Source: Symsagittifera roscoffensis
Lineage: Eukaryota > Xenacoelomorpha > Acoela > Convolutidae
Reading direction: 5' to 3'
Length of the DNA stretch: 64,000 bases
Assembly (NCBI RefSeq): GCF_963678635.1
Contig: NC_087062.1
Coordinates: forward strand, 44,716,395-44,780,394
Shown here: positions 34,038 through 46,200 of the stretch, piece after piece
Layout: each line of letters starts with the position of its first letter
How positions within the stretch are numbered: position 1 is the stretch's first letter
Program-made: the position numbers and the translations under genes
Notes under the pieces: generated by a model
Told to the model about the DNA's origin: nothing
Databases searched by the model: none
What the model saw: the letters and a program-made list of their open reading frames with translations, nothing else

Positions 34038-34636
34038 ATAAGAATCAAATAGGAACCAACGTTTTCAGAAAAAAGTTAGAAACTTTCGAACAGGACAACC
34101 GGACACAGTCAAATTAGTATAGACAAAAAGGGAGAACTCCAAAGAATTAAAGCCTGTTTTTGTGGCAAAAATTCTCGCACACGAAGACAATCTCTCATGA
34201 TGAGGGAATTCGTACTCTCAATGTTTTGATTGAGCGGAATCAAGTTTAAGCCGTGACCTTTAGGACACATTTTTCCGCAAAAATTTTGCGGATCTGAATT
34301 TAAATACAGACTGAACAGTTGCCGCCCTTCTCTGGCACTAAACTTAATTTAGACCGTTATTTGTTTTCATAGCCGAAAAGTAAAAATAATCCAGAAATTT
34401 TTATTTACGAATTTGGGGCAAAAATTATTCACATTTTTTTGGAGGCAAAATCGTCCGTGTCAATGGTATACTTACATTACTAATAAAATTAAGTCAACAG
34501 AAAAAATCTTATGCCGGTTCTCATTCATTCAAGTTTTTCGGCTAACAGAATTCTCTTAGCAAAAACGGTCGAAAAAGTCCTGTAGTGACAACCCAAATTG
34601 TTGATCCCAAAATTGTTCCCAGAGGGAGAAATGTTT

Positions 34637-34878
34637 TGCAGCGTGGTAGACGCACTTAGTTATATCATCATGCTTATTCCATTTGTCTATTCTAAGGTCA
34701 AAGTCATTGCACTCTAAGGTCGTTGGCGACCTGTTTAACCGCTGCTAACGTTGGTGCTAAATAACGTTCCCACTCTCTTTCAATTATTTAAGATTTAAGT
34801 TATTGCCTTTATTGTTTTTGTCATGAAACTAATATTTTTATTTTACCATGATTATTCATTTACAATACAAGATGAAAT
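34637..34878 (+). repeat. SINE-like dispersed repeat, copy 2
   Basis: It matches 31377-31618 from TGCAGCGTGGTA to ACAATACAAGATGAAAT. The two copies lie on either side of the hAT element, outside its target duplications, so they are not part of it. Confidence 0.75.
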
Positions 34879-36979
34879 GAGTGCTAGTTTTAGTTTTTTC
34901 GATCTAAAATTTTTTGAGGTACCTCAAGTTTGATGAAATTGATTTTCTGAGATCTTCCAACTAAAAACAACCTTTTTCAAGAAAAGTTTTCAAAAAATTT
35001 TTTAAAGGCAAAAACAGAATTTGCGAGGACTTCTTTTGAAGACTTCAACGCAGAACTGCTTTTTTTGTAGAGCGCTTTCCCGCCGAAGGCACCTTTAGAA
35101 CACTTTCTGAGTTGCGAAGCCGTTGGAAAAAGATGAAAACATTGCTTGCTGAAAAACAGACTTTTCTTGATCCACATCCGCGGACATAATCTTAACGTAA
35201 CACGGATTCTAGACAAAATAAATTCCATTTCAAGAAACTTAGTTTATGAAATTATTAATATAAAGTTCGAGGTTCCCAGCAAGAAAATATACTAAAGTAA
35301 GAATTGAAATAATAAATTCCATAAAGCTCGTGTCAAAATTGCGTCTCGAAATAATGCGGCGGAAAAAAAATTAGCTAGAAAGCATTGTACATAAATGCGG
35401 TGTCGGTCAAGGCAGGTCTTCCATTGTGTAAGCCAGGTAAAACAAGCGGTACTATTATGAAGTTCACACCACTTTTCTGTGATAGTAAATTTGTGGAAGA
35501 AGTTGACAACTCGCATAAAAACTGTAATATAAAAGTACTCATGTTAGAGTAAGCGATTGAAAAAAAAACCGTTCTACCGTTCTGGTTCTCACCCTGGGGG
35601 AATAGGAACTGGTCAGTAGCTTAACAAAATGAATTTTTGTACAAAAACTATAACAAGTGACAAGGTTGCGTGCTGAAATGGGCAGGTGGTGAAAGCTATC
35701 TTTCTGAAACTAAATTTGATTCTATATTCCAATGATTCTTTGGTTGTCTAATAAATTGATCACTCAGATGCCATCATGAAGATTTTAAAATCTTCAAAAA
35801 TGATTTTGTTACCAAATTGATTGTACAAAAATGAGTTAGTGAAAAGCAACCATAGAAGTCTGGCAAACATTGTAATTAAAAATGGAGGCGTGGGCTTTAT
35901 AGCTGTCTTATACCTAAATGAGTCACCTTTACTTTGTCGCAAGTCAAAATTAAATTAAACTAGTTCATGTAACGGTAGTTATAAAAAAGGAAACAAAATT
36001 AAAACACTATCGAAGTTGCCTACCCTTTACTTGATTCTGAAGTTAGCCAGTTTCGCAAAACTTCAAGGAGACTTCAAAAGGAATTCAATAGAGTCCTTTA
36101 TTCTCAATACATTCTGTAAGACATTTGAAAAACAAACGTTCAAATAGTCCTAGTCGCATCAATACAAAAACTCAGCAGATCCTATTATCAACAAATGGGT
36201 ACACAAAGCAAAAAATGAATCTTTTTAAATTCTGTGTGTTTTCCCAGTTTACCATATTTTACTTATTTTTGAGCAAAAAAAGTCACAATAAGTTGAAAAA
36301 ATTGATAGACCAATAAGTTCACGTCAAGTCGTGAGCTGAATATTCACAAATCTTTACGTTTACTGGATAGAAAACAATTGATTTCAATCATGCCGGTGTG
36401 AAATTTGAGCAAACATATATTGGCTCTACATGCACGTATTGAGATGACCGACTATCTACTATAAACCGTTGCAGGAATCAGGCTTCCGCTGCGTATTTAG
36501 TATATTTTGAAAGGTCTTTGATATGAATGACCATAAAAATTAGAGGCCCTCGGTTCTCATAGTCTATTTCTGATGCTTTACACAGTTATGAAACAAACGG
36601 AGATCAATGCGTTAAAATGTCAAATCAGCAAAGAAAATTAGCGATAAGGGGTTTCATTTTTTGAGTGAAAGTAAGCAAACTAAACACATTTTTGGCGGAT
36701 AAACAACAAACCGTCATGTCTACAAACCGCCATATCTTGAAGCCGAACTTGCATCAGAATCACGTAAATTACATCAGAATTACGTAACAATTGCTTGACA
36801 ACAATGACTATCTGTTTTTATGTTGCATAACAATATTAATTTTCGACTTGTTGGAATAAAAATCTTATTTTTGGTTTGTTGGCTCTTCGACTTGTTGGCC
36901 TACCACCACATTTTCAAAGCGGGTTCTAGATAAAACTTTAGACCATTTGACAGGTGCGTAAATAGAAAAAAAACTCAAT
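34879..36979. other. Intron-scale spacer, nothing recognised
   Basis: AT-rich sequence between tail exons 30849 and 38613. Short open frames on either strand (for example 35228-34977 and 35516-35292, minus) show no motif or convincing splice signals. Confidence 0.55.
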
Positions 36980-37790
36980 GCCAGAAACAAGCCAAAAAAT
37001 TTTTGTTCCGACTACTGAAAACGGGATGGAACTTCGCATTCGGGTCTGTTTTAGTTTCTGTTCCAACCAGTTGAAAAATGCGGAAGAGCTTTGTATTCGG
37101 GTGTGTTTTAGTTTTTATGTTTTTTTTCCACGCAAAATCAATTACCACAAATAATCATCGGAATGGGTTGAGTTATATATAGTCGCGATACGAAAGATAT
37201 TTACGAACTTAAAACAATTTTCTCAGTGTCGAGAAAAACAGGTTTGAAATGTTTGATTTTTAGTCTAATTTGAGCTAATAAGGTCAGCAAGCAGGCTTAC
37301 AATAGCTTATTTAAGCCGTGAAACATTAATTAATTTCGAGCAAAGTTAATTTTTTCAGCAAAATTTTTTATTAATCAAAATTTGAAAAAAAAATCACAAA
37401 TTTTTTGCAAAAAATCACAAATTCTGCTATGGTGGGAACATTCTGCGCTATTTGCACAACAACCGACTATCTTTGCTGTTTTTTCTTTTTTTTTTCAATT
37501 TTTTGTTTTATAAGCAAAATCAGATACCGCATATAATCGTTGGACCGAGTCGAGTGATACACCATGATCAAGCCTTTTAAATCGTTATTCGAACGGCCTC
37601 AATAATTTCCAAAAAGTGTCCCCAGTGTCAAGAAAAACCGGTTGAAATTTTGATTTTTTCGTCTAAACTTGGGCGAGTGAACAGGCTGGAATTAACCTAT
37701 TTATGCTATTTTCGTTTTTTTTAAATAAGACTATGGTCGGCAAGTTATGTGCTACTTGCACAGAACAGAGCCGGCTACTCTTGTCTTTCT
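36980..37790 (+). repeat. Single-copy relative of the satellite unit
   Basis: In order it shows GAGCTTTGTATTCGG, AATAATCATCGG, TCAGTGTCGAGAAAAAC, CAGGCTTACAATAGC and GGAACATTCTGCGCTATTTG. A second round of the same landmarks follows (ATAATCGTTGGACC, CAGTGTCAAGAAAAACCGG, GTGCTACTTGCACAG). It is thus two diverged submodules in tandem, without the 113-codon open-frame segment of the array. Confidence 0.75.
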
Positions 37791-37922
37791 CGAGTTGTTT
37801 TTATTCATAGTTCTATAATTGATTTCGAAACTAAACTAATCAAGAGCTCAACATTTCTAAAGAAAACCGATGTGGATCCAAGTTATCAAGAAAAATGTTC
37901 AAAAACCGTATCAGATCTTTAC

Positions 37923-38020
37923 ATTTTGATTACATTTATTTTTCTGGAGCTATTACCAACCTAAGGCGCGGCAACACCTTAGGTTGGTAATAGCTCCAGA
38001 AAAATAAATGTAATCAAAAT
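37923..38020. repeat. Perfect 44-bp-arm hairpin
   Basis: The arm at 37923-37966 is repeated exactly inverted at 37977-38020 around the 10-nt loop CGCGGCAACA. The arms contain TCTGGAGCTATTACCAACC. It directly abuts foldback element B. Confidence 0.97.
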
Positions 38021-38023
38021 TTC

Positions 38024-38397
38024 AGACAATTCGGCCACAGACAATTCAGCCAATTTGAAATTCAGACAATTCAGCCAAAAGTATGCAGACAATTCAGCCA
38101 GAGACAATTCAGCCAGTAATAGTGACCGCCGCAGTCGCGCCAACGTGTTGTGAGCTTGCCAAGAGAGGGTAGGACTCTATACGAAATTTAGAGCCGGTTA
38201 TCGCCGCCAAGCGGCGACGCGCGCGTAACGCGCCCACCGGCGACCTTAAACCGAGAAATATCTCCAATTCCGATTTTTTTTTCGAATCTCGCGTTTTGTA
38301 AAACTGGCTGAGTTGTCTCAGGCTGAATTGTCTGTATAATTTTGGCTGAATTGTCTGAATTTCAAATTGGCTGAATTGTCTTTGGCCGAATTGTCTG
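38024..38397. mobile_element. Foldback element B, GACAATTCAGCC modules
   Basis: The left arm has five copies of AGACAATTCAGCC or AGACAATTCGGCC within 80 nt, and the right arm has five in inverted orientation. A GC-rich centre with GCGGCGACGCGCGCG lies between. No coding capacity and no transposase were found. Confidence 0.85.
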
Positions 38398-38612
38398 TGC
38401 GCCGTTGCCCGCATCCTGTGTTTTTTTTTAAATTCGACATTTGCTTTCCAAAATGGGCCTCACTTGATGGGTTGAACAGCTCTTATGCGGACGCTAGATT
38501 TATGTCCAACAAGATTTTATGGAGAACTGATTGCTGCGATTACTTCTTAACAGGGGAAAGTTTGGTCAATGCATTTATCACTAGGCTTGCAAACGGAATA
38601 ATGTTTGCTTAC

Positions 38613-38782
38613 TGGATTAGTGATGAATACAGGGGCTACCGCCTGCTGCCCATCCGGTTTGTCGTCCTCCAGATTTAAATTGCCGCCCGACTTCTTTCTC
38701 TCCCTCTCTCCTCTGTCCTTATTCTCGACCACCGACGGCTTCCCCACTGGAACAGCTGCTATCACTGGAGCAACTGACTTCT
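38613..38782 (-). CDS. Tail exon set, second exon
   Basis: This 170-nt exon lies between GTTTGTGTAG and the donor CCA|GTAAGC. It encodes a low-complexity cytosolic-looking stretch including KSVAPVIAAVPVGKPSVVEN, an Arg/Glu-rich run and VAPVFITNP. It enters in phase 1 and leaves in phase 0, consistent with both neighbours. Confidence 0.7.
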
Positions 38783-39040
38783 CTACACAAACACACGCGT
38801 TCATACATTCGCGGATGCAGGGCAGATCTGGGGGAGGTTGCATTTGAAAATTTTAAGGCCGCTAACATTCACTAAACTTGAGGAAAGAGCGCCCCGAATA
38901 CACGCAACCGTTGAACAAATTTTTGTCAAAAGTATTTCTCAGATATTCTTAAAGCAAAATAGCGTCTTCATGGTGTTTTCTGTGGCTCAAGTTTATTTGA
39001 TCTACCTTAGAGGAGAGGTTGAATTATTTTTTAATGCCCT

Positions 39041-39208
39041 CTCGAGAACGGTACACCGACAAAAGAGCGCGTACCAAAAGAGCGCACTTTTAAGTACCAA
39101 AAGAGTACTTAATCAATACTTAAACATTATGGTACTTAAATGTGCGCTCTTTTGATACTTAAATGTGCACTCTTTTGGTACGCGCTCTTTTGTGTATGCA
39201 CCCTCGAG
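39041..39208. mobile_element. Foldback element C, CAAAAGAGCGC modules
   Basis: CAAAAGAGCGCGTACCAAAA begins the left arm at 39060. The right arm ends in its complement at 39192. Extra modules reading AGTACCAAAAGAG lie inside. Imperfect outer ends share CTCGAG. It is 168 bp and non-coding. Confidence 0.8.
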
Positions 39209-39419
39209 CACATCCTAGATGCGCCCAAACTTGAGAGACAACTCTAATGCTCTCATATTTCGTGAAATTTCCTTTTTCGGCTCCACTTCAAACTTTAATT
39301 TAACTGTTTGTTAATTCAATTCAACAGATTTTAACTGACAGCATTGATCCCAACGAAAAATATATGTACTTTTTGCCTCGAGCCAGTAAACTAATTAAAG
39401 TGGAAAAGCGTGTCCTTAC

Positions 39420-39652
39420 GTTGCAGTCTGGACACGTCTGGCTTCGCAGCTGCTGCTGGGGTGGGGGCAACTGCCGGGGTCTGTCTCTTGGCCTGGTTAA
39501 ATGCAGCCACTCTCTTCCTCACATCATCACCCCTCGATCTCTCCCTCCTGTAGGTTGGCCTAGTCTCCCTAGAGGCAACCACTGCTCCTCCCCCTCCCCC
39601 TCCTCGGGTGCCGTCGAGCACTGAGGTGTAAGTGGGCTTCACAAGTGTCAGA
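39420..39652 (-). CDS. Tail exon set, first exon
   Basis: A strong acceptor (TGTTCTTTCTCAG) and the donor CAAC|GTAAGG bound 233 nt. The exon encodes LTLVKPTYTSVLDGTRGGGG, then an Arg-rich stretch (PTYRRERSRGDDVRKR) and a Pro/Ala-rich run. It begins in phase 2, so it must be joined to an upstream exon. The nearest one on this strand is the cadherin transmembrane exon. Confidence 0.75.
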
Positions 39653-40011
39653 CTGAGAAAGAACATTAGTTGAAATAAATAGTCTCGCACATAGTGTTTA
39701 AGTGATCAAATTGGATTCAGATTATGTTGTCAATAATTCCAACAATCGATTCATTTGTTCAAAATTTTTCGTTTCTTGCAGGGAAAAGATCAAAACATTG
39801 AAGTGATCAGATGACACAGTCAGAAATATTATTTAAGAAAAATTTAACGATTTCTGATAGGAAATTGACAATCAGCCCTTAAAGCGTTTAGATTTATGGT
39901 GCGTAAAACTTTCATTCAAGTTCAAACAAAGAGTTCATATTTTCGCATCTACTTGCCAAACCCCTTAAACGAGACTAGAAGCAACATAATTAAGTTATGT
40001 TTTGCATCAGT

Positions 40012-40292
40012 TTAGGCACTGTATAAGGGGGAGGCTGGGGTGTTGTGATTGCTATACTGGAGGAAGGGGCGGTGGCGGTGTGAAGTATATCCATAATTAT
40101 GTCTGTCGACTGACCCTACGCCGTCCTTGTTTCTGAGGGAGAAGTAGAGGTAGAGTGCGATGATGGCGAGGATGAGGAGAATGGTGATGATGGCAATGGC
40201 GATGATCCACCGGTTGGGTGTCTCATCCGCAAACTTCACCGCATCTTTCGGGTACCCTTCCACCGAGAGCACTGGGTAGTTCGCAAACACAT
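40012..40292 (-). CDS. Cadherin exon O, transmembrane helix and short tail
   Basis: 281 nt after TTGTGCAG. After EGYPKDAVKFADETPNR comes a ~23-residue hydrophobic helix, then a 43-residue tail with His/Tyr/Pro ending ASPLYSA and TAA at 40014-40012. An internal donor (CTCCA|GTATAG, exon end 40058) is in the phase required by exon 39652-39420. Confidence 0.9.
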
Positions 40293-43200
40293 CTGCACAA
40301 ATAAGTTAACACTGAAGCCATCTTATGATTGATTCACAACTGGTGACCTAGTTTGTAATCAGAAATCAAAAAATACGCATTAATAAAGAAACATCTTAAC
40401 TTGAGCGTCACATGATTTGAATATGTAACTCAAGTTTTAACTCAACAGAAGAATAAAACTCTTGTATCTGTATGTAGTAAACAATTTCAAAGGTGAACTA
40501 GGTAGTGAGTGACGTAGAATTGGTCTAATTTCGGATGATAGAAGCCTTATGCATACCAAGCAAAAAAATGGAAACCTCCATCAAGACATCTGCCATTAAA
40601 ACACAAGTATCAGGAATAGCCCGACAGACAAACGATTGTTTTCAAGTTTGTTTTAATTTTTTTTTCATTTTATTTTATTACATTTAACTTTTTCATGTTA
40701 TTACTGCTCCATAGACCTTAAAAGGCAGTTGGAGCATTCAGGGCTTCGGCCTGACGCGAGCAGTCTTGCTTGAAATTTAAAAAAAAACTTCAAGCAAAAA
40801 TCAGTTTTTTTTTTAGAAAACCAGCTGTTAAAGTTTTTACCCGCTGTAATAGGCCAAGATCAAAGAAGCCCAAATCAACTTTAGCTCTACGTACTACATG
40901 GATCCACTATGAGGTTTTTGCTAAAAGTAGAGTTTGCATCTGACCTTGATCTCTGAGTCCATTCACTGGTGTTCCGTCTCCTGCTGCTTGGAACATGAGC
41001 AGCATCTGTTCGGCCGAGAGGAAGTTCGCATCCGCCTCTGCATTTGACAGGTCAAGGTCACTGCTGTACGCATACACGTACGCTGTCACAGTCTGACCAC
41101 TAGAGCAAAAAATAGTTAGTTACTCATACGATAAACAAGCATGCAGTTATTGCGCATCAGTAAAACGCATGAAATTTACTCCTTGCGGTAGGGTAGAATA
41201 ACATTAGAAAACAAAATTGCAGCAGTACACACTTCTACGAACATCAATCTAACGATCCTCAACAAGCAAACAGTAATATTTTTGATCCTGCCAACTACAT
41301 TTTTCAAATACATCAGAGAAGAAATAACATTGATTACCCAGAAAAAAATCGACAAAAAAGAACAAAAACGGAGAAAACCAGAAAAGACGAAGAGCAAAAT
41401 GATATTAAATGAAAGTGACTTGTTGAGAGTGGATGCAGATCGTCTCCTCCTTCGCTTGGATGTGTTTCTCCGGGTGTAGATGAGACCCACTTTGCACAGA
41501 GGGTAGCTACGCTGACACTCCCGCTGCACATTGGCCGAGAACTCACTCTGTGCCTGAAAAATACTCATATATTACAATGGAGCAAGCATCACAATTTAGC
41601 ATTTTCTCGAGAGGGAGGGGTAGATTTTGCAGGCTAAAAACAGGCTATAGTACGTTTTTGGGCACTTTTAGACCAAAAAAGTTAAATTTTTGGTCTGCGC
41701 TCCCCCTGACCCCAAATTTAGTGAATATTGCGGCCGAGGCGCACTAAGAACAGTTATGGGGTTGGTCGATCAAATACGGATGTCATAAAACTGTACCAAA
41801 AGATCGAATACATGAGTAGGGGCGTCTGCCGCCACCTCACCCTAAATCAGCGATTTTATTGCGATTTCATGGCGATTTCAGGGCGAAAAAATAGATTTTG
41901 TTGAGATTGTGGAGATAAAAATTTATTTTAGTGGAATTATAATGCAATATAATCTTCATGAAAATAATCTACTTTCTTTCTATTATAATAGAAAACGTTG
42001 CTTAAATTGGTTACACATAATCGATTATAATGGCAACATTTTCGGCAACATTTTCTCAATATAACCTATTTTTATCCGAGAAACTTGGCAGAATGGAGGA
42101 GAAAAACAAAGGGTAGAAAGAGCCCCTCTGGTTTTTCTAAAAGATCGTTTTAAAGGACCCCAGAACACCATAGACCCAAAATTGGGTAAAGATATGGAAC
42201 AAGTGGCAAGAAAATCGGGTACAATAGCACACAATAGCACGTAAAACAAAAAATCCTGGGGTATTCGGTGCACAATTTAAAATAATCGAAAACGGGTCAA
42301 TCATTAATTACTTCCCGCACATTGCGTGGGTTCGGGAAGATGGAAAACAACCGAGAGTAATAAGACACGACGGTCTAGCTTTTGTACCGGATCCTCGAAA
42401 TTACGGAAAATGTAGACCGGCGCAGCTAAAAGACTTTGTAGCATACAAACATTTACCAAGAGCTAAATCCCGTATTTCAGACGCAGGAGTTAAACAAAAC
42501 CTACTGGCTCAAAAATCCAAAAGCAGACACCCAAGGAACAGCAGAACACGGCGGAAAAATCATCGACATCTGCAAGCCCCAAACGAAAGCCACCTAAAAA
42601 CATTGAGGAACTCACCCGGCAAACGATGAACCGAAAGGCGCTAGGACAACATCGTATTCATAAAGCGACACCAACAACGTCGAAAAGACAAACTCCGAGA
42701 AACCCACCAACGGCTACTAAAAGCCTCAAGTCTCCAAGTCGCAAAGGAAAGGGCAGCCCAGAGAAATTACGCAGAGACAACACACACATTGAATTTGAAT
42801 GTGACACGTCGATCTCAATATCATCGGACGATTCTATCAACCAAGATATTACACAATCGCCACACACGCTCCCAGCCAAAAAGATTGACAAGAAAAACAC
42901 GCCGCCCCAGGAAAACCTACCGAGCCGTAGATCCACAAGGACCAAAACAAGCGCGCTTGCAAATAAGTTTGGAAATGCAATTCCGATCAACACGATTGCC
43001 AATGATACCACTGCGGACAACGAGGTTTGTCAAATAACGATGCAACATCCGCAAAATCAAAATGCCGAACCAATTTTTCAGGCAGCAGGCACGACTCACG
43101 AATCGTCGAGAGATATCGAATGCATCGAAATTAACACAACTGACGAAACGCCAGAACAGTTAAGAGTCAAGGAAACCGATGACGGGACAGGTGTTCATTT

Positions 43201-46200
43201 CACTTCCATACGCGACACAGCCGATCCAGAAAATACACTGTGCACGCCGACAAAAACTACCACACACTCAGTTTCACCACAGGATAATCCGAGTGATAAG
43301 TTAGTTACGGCGATAAATACATCAACACAACCCGGTTCACCACAAAGCCCGAATCAAAGAGCAATTAGTTACGTGATTGATAGACAAACTGGAACTTCCT
43401 ACTCACCAGACAAATCGCTCATTGAAAGTTTTAATGACGCAATGAAGATTCTCAAATCCATTTCGCCAACGAAAAACTCTATGACATTTCAAAGAGAATG
43501 CGAGAGACAAGATCGCCCTAAATACCTCATTAAACACACGAAGGCGGCGAAAAGCAGCAAACCGGACACCCAACAAACACCACAGACCTCATCTGCAACG
43601 AACGCCCCCCAGACTTCACCTCCACCGAACGAGGATGATGATAAAAAACAGGAGAACATATGATGTGCTCATCGTATAGAAAAAAGAAGGGGGAATGTTA
43701 TCCGTACGGATATACTGGATATCCATTAAAACTCAGTATAACTAAAACACGTTACATAGATTGTTTATAGTTCTAACCTTTAACCATACCTACTTATGTA
43801 ACCTTATGTAAACGTAATCATATAGATGTCTGATCTAAATTAAGTACCTATTAAACCTAACACCATATTCAATAGTTATTTATGAGTTTCTGTCGCTCTC
43901 ATGATTTCGAGGTCAGATTCGAATCAGACATAACTTTACCGATTGAATTTAAGTTGATAACAAAATCTTCTTGTTTCCTATTTCTATTACACAGTATGTC
44001 TCAAACCATATCTAACCGATATACACAGAATCCGTGGGTATAACAATAATCTTCCTGAAAATAATCTACTTTCTTTCTATTGTAATAGAAAACGTTGCTT
44101 AAATTGGTTACACATAATCGATTATAATGGCAACATTTTCGGCAACATTTTCTCAATATAACCTATTTTTATCCGAGAAACTTGGGTGCGGGCAGAATGG
44201 AGGATAAAATTTGAACTAAGATGTACGAGAAAATGTATCAAAGAGCCGTGCAACCTCATCAGAATTTACCCCATCTAAAATCTCCGCCCACACATTTGCT
44301 TCCACAGATTTGCTTCTGCAGGAGCTTTTTTTGATCTCCCGAAAAAACTTAGGGGCACAGAGTCATGTAGGAATGATTATGATAAGGTCAAGCAAAAAGT
44401 CAATCAAGTTGTTAAACGCGTCAATATGGTAAGTTGTGCTCCAGACATATCGCGTTTTTTTTGGAAAAAAATCTAAAAATATGAGTAGATATAGATAATT
44501 CCCAGCGTGGAGCTTCAAAAATGATCCATGAACCCGTGGCGGATTTAGGGGGGGCGGACGCCTCCCTCCCCCCTCAGGGATTCGACCCCCTGCCGACCCA
44601 AAGGGTCCCCCCTTTGATACTTTTTCAGAAATCTATTTTTGGCCAACCGAACCTAAAATTTTTCTAAAGGCGTCTTTGGCGCCAATATATACTAACTTTG
44701 AGGGGGAGCGCGCGCCAAAAAAAAACGCGATTTTTTTGTCAAAATGTTTCAAAAAGTGCCCAAAAACGGCTTTTTTGACTGTTTTTTCAAAAATTTGCCT
44801 GCGGCGCAGAAAATTTAGTCAATATAGGGTCAAGGCAGTGCTTTGGGAGAGCTGGAAAAATCAATTTGGTGGACCTAAAAAAAAATGTCAAAATTTTCGA
44901 ATTTTTTTTTGAAAATCCGCCCCCCCTCGAGAAAATCCTAATCCGCACCTGCATGAACCTCACCGAACAATAACGAAATTGAGTGAAAAATGAGTAGAGT
45001 AGAGAGCTGGGGGAAAAGAAGTAACCGGGTAATTATCTTACGTCTTCGTCGAACTGTGCGTAGCTGATTCCGACTTTCATTTGAATGACCTGCAGTTGTA
45101 TGTTGAGCACATCAACTCTCACCACCCCCTCCGAGGACAGTCTAGGGTTGCCGTTGTCCTTGGCTATTACTCTCAAAGTGTACTTGTCATCTGGCCGAAT
45201 AGTCTGGTCAGGGCGAAGGGCCACACAGCCTGTTAACACGTATAGTCTAAATTATTATCGTCCAAATTCAGTTTTCGAACCTGGGCGGGTTCCAATTTGA
45301 GAAAGAATGGAACAAGACGGTTACCTTGTCGAAATAATCTGTAAACAGACCTAGACAGATTGGTAAAAATGAATATATAGGGAGCCCGACAACTGCCGGG
45401 TTACATTGCATAGGGAAAACCATGGATTGAAGCCAGGAACTTAAAGAGTCCGGGGTAATCCTGAACTTCCCTTAAAGGAGTCATCCAATAACCATTCAAG
45501 GAAGACAAAGATAAATTTTTAATCTACACTATAACTACTGACATAAAGGATCTTATCGCAGTAATGTTTTTGACCATTTTAACGCTTAAATTTGTTAAAT
45601 GTGGAAACTGAAGAGCTCTAGAAAAATTAGCCACTACTAATTCCATAGCTCTAATTAAAGAAGATCAGTTTCATGGATCTTGAGGTGAAAACTGCATATT
45701 GAGCATATCAAACTAAAAGAATGACAATTTTCATCGCAGTTTAACCCAGACTAACCTGAGTCTGGTCCGATCTCGAACTTGTACTCCAGGTTTTTGAAGG
45801 AGTACACGATCACCCCATTCTGCCCCGAGTCAATGTCAGTGGCGGTCACCTCCTCAGCACACAGGATGAAGTCCGAGTACTCTGGGGTGATGACTGCGTG
45901 GTAGAAGTTACTCGGCTGGAATTCGGGCGCGTTGTCATTCAAGTCCAGAATGTTCATTGTCACCGTTGAAGTACCAGATAGCGGCGGAACTCCCTGGAAA
46001 AAACATAAGTTTTATTTGAAAATCCGAACAATTCAAGGAATAAGATTAGAGTATACAGGACGAAACTGGAATGAGACCAGACCTGCTTCTTCTTATAGTA
46101 GTATACCCTTCAGGGCGCGTTACAAAAGTCTAAATATGTTTTCTTTTTTTTTCAGAAGCGTACAGTTCCTGTTTCCATCAAGTGGAGAACGTTTACTATT

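Noticed and set aside
35292-35516. Minus-strand frame with TEKWCELHNSTACFTWLTQW as an exon
   Set aside because: It looked protein-like, but no acceptor and donor give a phase that joins neighbouring exons, and no family is recognised.
42658-43020. Minus-strand open frame opposite the retroelement remnant
   Set aside because: It lies antisense to the long plus-strand frame of the LTR element, and its hydrophobic look follows from the complementary codons.
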